Shown one piece after another: positions 62,112 to 64,000 of a stretch of DNA of 64,000 nt. The DNA is from Algimonas porphyrae (GTDB lineage Bacteria > Pseudomonadota > Alphaproteobacteria > Caulobacterales > Maricaulaceae), in NCBI RefSeq assembly GCF_041429795.1, contig NZ_CP163424.1:744001-808000 (forward strand), written 5' to 3'. The stretch's first letter is position 1. Every line of letters starts with the position of its first letter. The position numbers and the translations under genes were made by a program. The notes below the pieces were generated by a model. It searched no databases. It was not told the origin of the DNA and saw only the letters and a list, made by a program, of their open reading frames with translations.

Positions 62112-62753
62112 ATGCCACTTTCGTCACACGCTGATTCCATTCTGGGCGCTGTCAGGGTCTATCCGGACAAAACGCCGATCTATCATCAGGGCGATACGGC
62201 GATGCGTATCTTCCGGGTCAATAGTGGTGTCGTCATGACATTCCGGCTTCTGGAAGACAGCCGTCGTCAGATTACGGGCTTCTGTACGGAAGGAGAGTTT
62301 TTCGGCCTCTCACCTGACGGCGAGTATAAGGACGGGGCCGTCACGGTTACGAGCGCCGGCGTGCAGAGCATTTCCATTGCTGCCCTGGAATCCGATCCGG
62401 TCCTGAGCGCGAAACTGCTCGCCCATAGCTGGCGCAAGGTCGAAGACACACAATCGCTCATGATGACGCTGACGAAAACATCGTCCGAAGCCCGTGTCGC
62501 GGCTTTCCTTGTCATGCTGGCCGAACGAAGGGGCCGCCGGGACGGGCATGAAGACAGCGCACCCATTCAGGTCGGCCTGCCCATGTCGCGCCTCGATATT
62601 GCGGACTATCTCGGCCTGTCGCGAGAAACGGTCAGCCGTCGCCTGACGGATCTGCAGGAGCTGGGCCTGATCGATCTGCCGGATATTCATACAGCCTGTA
62701 TCACCCAGTTCGATGGACTTCGCCGTCGTGCGGGATTGATGGCGGCGGCCTGA
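62112..62753 (+). CDS. fixK: Crp/Fnr-family regulator, FixK-like
   Basis: 213 residues from the ATG at 62112, with AGGGGA upstream. A cyclic-nucleotide-binding-type beta roll (about 10-105), dimer helix and HTH. It lacks the N-terminal cysteines of Fnr (only C58), so it is not an Fe-S oxygen sensor, in line with FixK. The recognition helix is SRETVSRRL: the Fnr-like E..SR pattern plus an Arg at the position where Crp uses R180 to read G. That fits GTGA-type half-sites, which occur before hemA, ccoN and fixL. Confidence 0.88.
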   Translation: MPLSSHADSILGAVRVYPDKTPIYHQGDTAMRIFRVNSGVVMTFRLLEDSRRQITGFCTEGEFFGLSPDGEYKDGAVTVTSAGVQSISIAALESDPVLSAKLLAHSWRKVEDTQSLMMTLTKTSSEARVAAFLVMLAERRGRRDGHEDSAPIQVGLPMSRLDIADYLGLSRETVSRRLTDLQELGLIDLPDIHTACITQFDGLRRRAGLMAAA

Positions 62754-62812
62754 GCGCAAGGCGCTATCTCGAATGCACTTGCATCCCCGATCCGTGATCG
62801 TGATGAGGATGC

Positions 62813-63553
62813 ATGAATGCGAAACCCTCGCCGCGACAGCTTGATCCGTCCGACCGCCTGAGCCCGACCCAGTTCTGGGGGCTGGTGGTGGTCGTCTTCG
62901 TGGTCATGCAATTCCCGCTGGTCCGAATTCCGGTTTTATTCGTCTCCACCTGGGCGCATGAGCTGGGGCATGGTTTAGGGGCGATCCTGACGGGCGGGAC
63001 ATTCTATGATCTGACCGTTTTTCCAAACTTCTCTGGTGTCGCGTTGGTTGGGGTCGTCAGCGATTTCTCGCAGGCCACGGTCATCATGCTGGGCCTGCTG
63101 GGCCCAAGCCTGTTGGGGGTTCTGATGATTGGGCTAACGCGCGGGCTGCACTGGCCGCGAGCGGCCCTCGCCGTCATGGCCGCGCTGATGGGATTGTCGT
63201 TGATCTGGGCTGCGGATCTTTTCACGCTGGGGACGCTAGCTGTTGGAGCTATGATGTTCGGATTGATGGCATGGAAACTGCCAGACCGCGCAACATTGCT
63301 CACAGCGCATGTGGTGGCCATCGCGCTGTGCCTGAACGCGCTGACGGGTTTTGGGTACTTCTTCATGGGCAATGCGGAGGTTGCGGGCAACCTTCACCGT
63401 ACGGATACGGGCGTGCTGGCCGATCTGTGGGTCGGGCCTTACTGGTTCTGGGGCGCGGTCATGGTTGCGCTCTCAGTTCTGATCCTGGTTATAGGGTTTG
63501 TTGCATCGGACCGCTGGGCCCGACGCCATGCAGTCAGGCAAGAGGCTGACTAG
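62813..63553 (+). CDS. M50-type membrane zinc metallopeptidase-like protein
   Basis: 246 residues, about six membrane helices. The zinc motif HELGH lies in STWAHELGHGLGAIL near residue 46, within a membrane helix, as in M50B-like intramembrane proteases. Later GGTFYDLTVFPNFSGVA and HRTDTGVLADL (a possible third-ligand Asp) fit the family. The substrate is unknown. It stands alone after the fixK-like gene, separated by 59 bp containing short inverted repeats. Confidence 0.87.
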   Translation: MNAKPSPRQLDPSDRLSPTQFWGLVVVVFVVMQFPLVRIPVLFVSTWAHELGHGLGAILTGGTFYDLTVFPNFSGVALVGVVSDFSQATVIMLGLLGPSLLGVLMIGLTRGLHWPRAALAVMAALMGLSLIWAADLFTLGTLAVGAMMFGLMAWKLPDRATLLTAHVVAIALCLNALTGFGYFFMGNAEVAGNLHRTDTGVLADLWVGPYWFWGAVMVALSVLILVIGFVASDRWARRHAVRQEAD

Positions 63554-64000
63554 CGCGACTTGGGCGAGCCGAAAATCTTGCGCCAGCGACTGCGGACCCG
63601 ACCGCTTCCGGCCTCCACGCTCTCGCTCACATCGCGCGCGGCGTCCCCGATGGTATCGCCGACAGCGTCGAGCGTCGGGTCAATGCGCTTGGCTTTCCAG
63701 CTACGGATCGCCCGCCAGATGAAGAACCAGAGCGCCAGCAACAGCCCGATAAAGACGATGTTGAACCAGGGGATCAGCAACACATCCGGTCCCGAAACCC
63801 GCTTGATCGATGTCGCATTGGGAAAGATGGAGAACATCTTGATGCGCCAGCCATAATGGCGGACGGCCACCCATTGCTCTTCACCTTTGGCAAGGCTCTG
63901 GGCCAGCGCGGTCACGTCGCCGCTGTCAAATTTGAAATAAGGCGGGAAGCCCCAGCCCGTATCTTCATTGCGGTAGACGATGGTGCTGCCATTGGCCCGT
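63550..64000 (-). CDS. DUF1523 family protein (5' end outside window)
   Basis: At least 149 C-terminal residues are present; the frame is open to the right edge and the start is not included. Sequence blocks match my memory of DUF1523: VYRNEDTGWGFPPYFKFDS, VAVRHYGWRIKMFSIFPNA, and RVSGPDVLLIPWFNIVF leading into a membrane helix, then a basic/acidic cytoplasmic tail. Function of the family is unknown. It overlaps the convergent M50 gene by 4 bp. Confidence 0.85.
   Translation of the reverse strand, partial: RANGSTIVYRNEDTGWGFPPYFKFDSGDVTALAQSLAKGEEQWVAVRHYGWRIKMFSIFPNATSIKRVSGPDVLLIPWFNIVFIGLLLALWFFIWRAIRSWKAKRIDPTLDAVGDTIGDAARDVSESVEAGSGRVRSRWRKIFGSPKSR

Overview
The window reads as chromosomal DNA of an alphaproteobacterium. 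It carries 5-aminolevulinate synthase (the C4 haem pathway), a FixLJ-FixK oxygen-sensing cascade with ccoNOQP-GHIS, and an SOS box of the alphaproteobacterial GTTC-N7-GTTC type. A marine Hyphomonadales/Maricaulales-type host is my guess from gene style, not something the sequence proves.

Layout. (1) 1-14152, all minus strand: a tandem run of 16 paralogous membrane-anchored proteins of about 250 residues. Copy 1 is cut by the window edge. I place the family near DUF6090. The genes are almost all chained by 1-4 bp stop/start overlaps. Two secreted hydrolase-family genes (a divergent M19 'dipeptidase' and an amidohydrolase) and a 33-codon vestige sit inside the run. (2) 14267-19684: an S9 peptidase with a clear terminator, then a DUF547 / TVP38 / FAD-disulfide-reductase operon. 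(3) 19769-26992: type II secretion genes gspE to gspM, with no gspC, gspD or gspN. (4) 27053-29651: lptB, lptA and an unusually long lptC, minus strand. (5) 29744-40591: mixed genes, including a DUF1254/DUF1214 lipoprotein, an SOS-boxed Y-family polymerase with a small zinc-type partner, RNase D, Ada, a CDGSH/ferritin-like pair, a MATE exporter, tRNA-Leu(UAG), an exported SDR and a DCC protein. (6) 40799-45977: a DUF305/LVIVD-type two-domain secreted protein and a BtuFCD-like ABC importer. (7) 45984-63553: a microaerobic and haem locus containing hemA, a cupin-like protein, hemN, ccoNOQPGHIS, fixL, fixJ, an ArsR/SRPBCC operon, a fixK-like regulator and an M50-type membrane protein. A DUF1523 gene runs off the right edge.

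How the parts fit. The right part is a coherent low-oxygen module. FixL/FixJ would switch on the Crp/Fnr-family gene, which has a 16-bp palindrome upstream. That regulator has an RETVSR recognition helix. TGTGA-N6-TCAC-like operators lie in front of hemA/cupin, ccoN and fixL. Haem synthesis, cbb3 oxidase assembly and the regulators are therefore physically and probably transcriptionally tied together.

The most unusual element is the left-hand paralogue array. Each gene begins with a nearly identical 5' module encoding a cytoplasmic tip plus one membrane helix, followed by a strongly diverged periplasmic domain. Its function is unknown to me. All calls come from reading the sequence; no database search was run.
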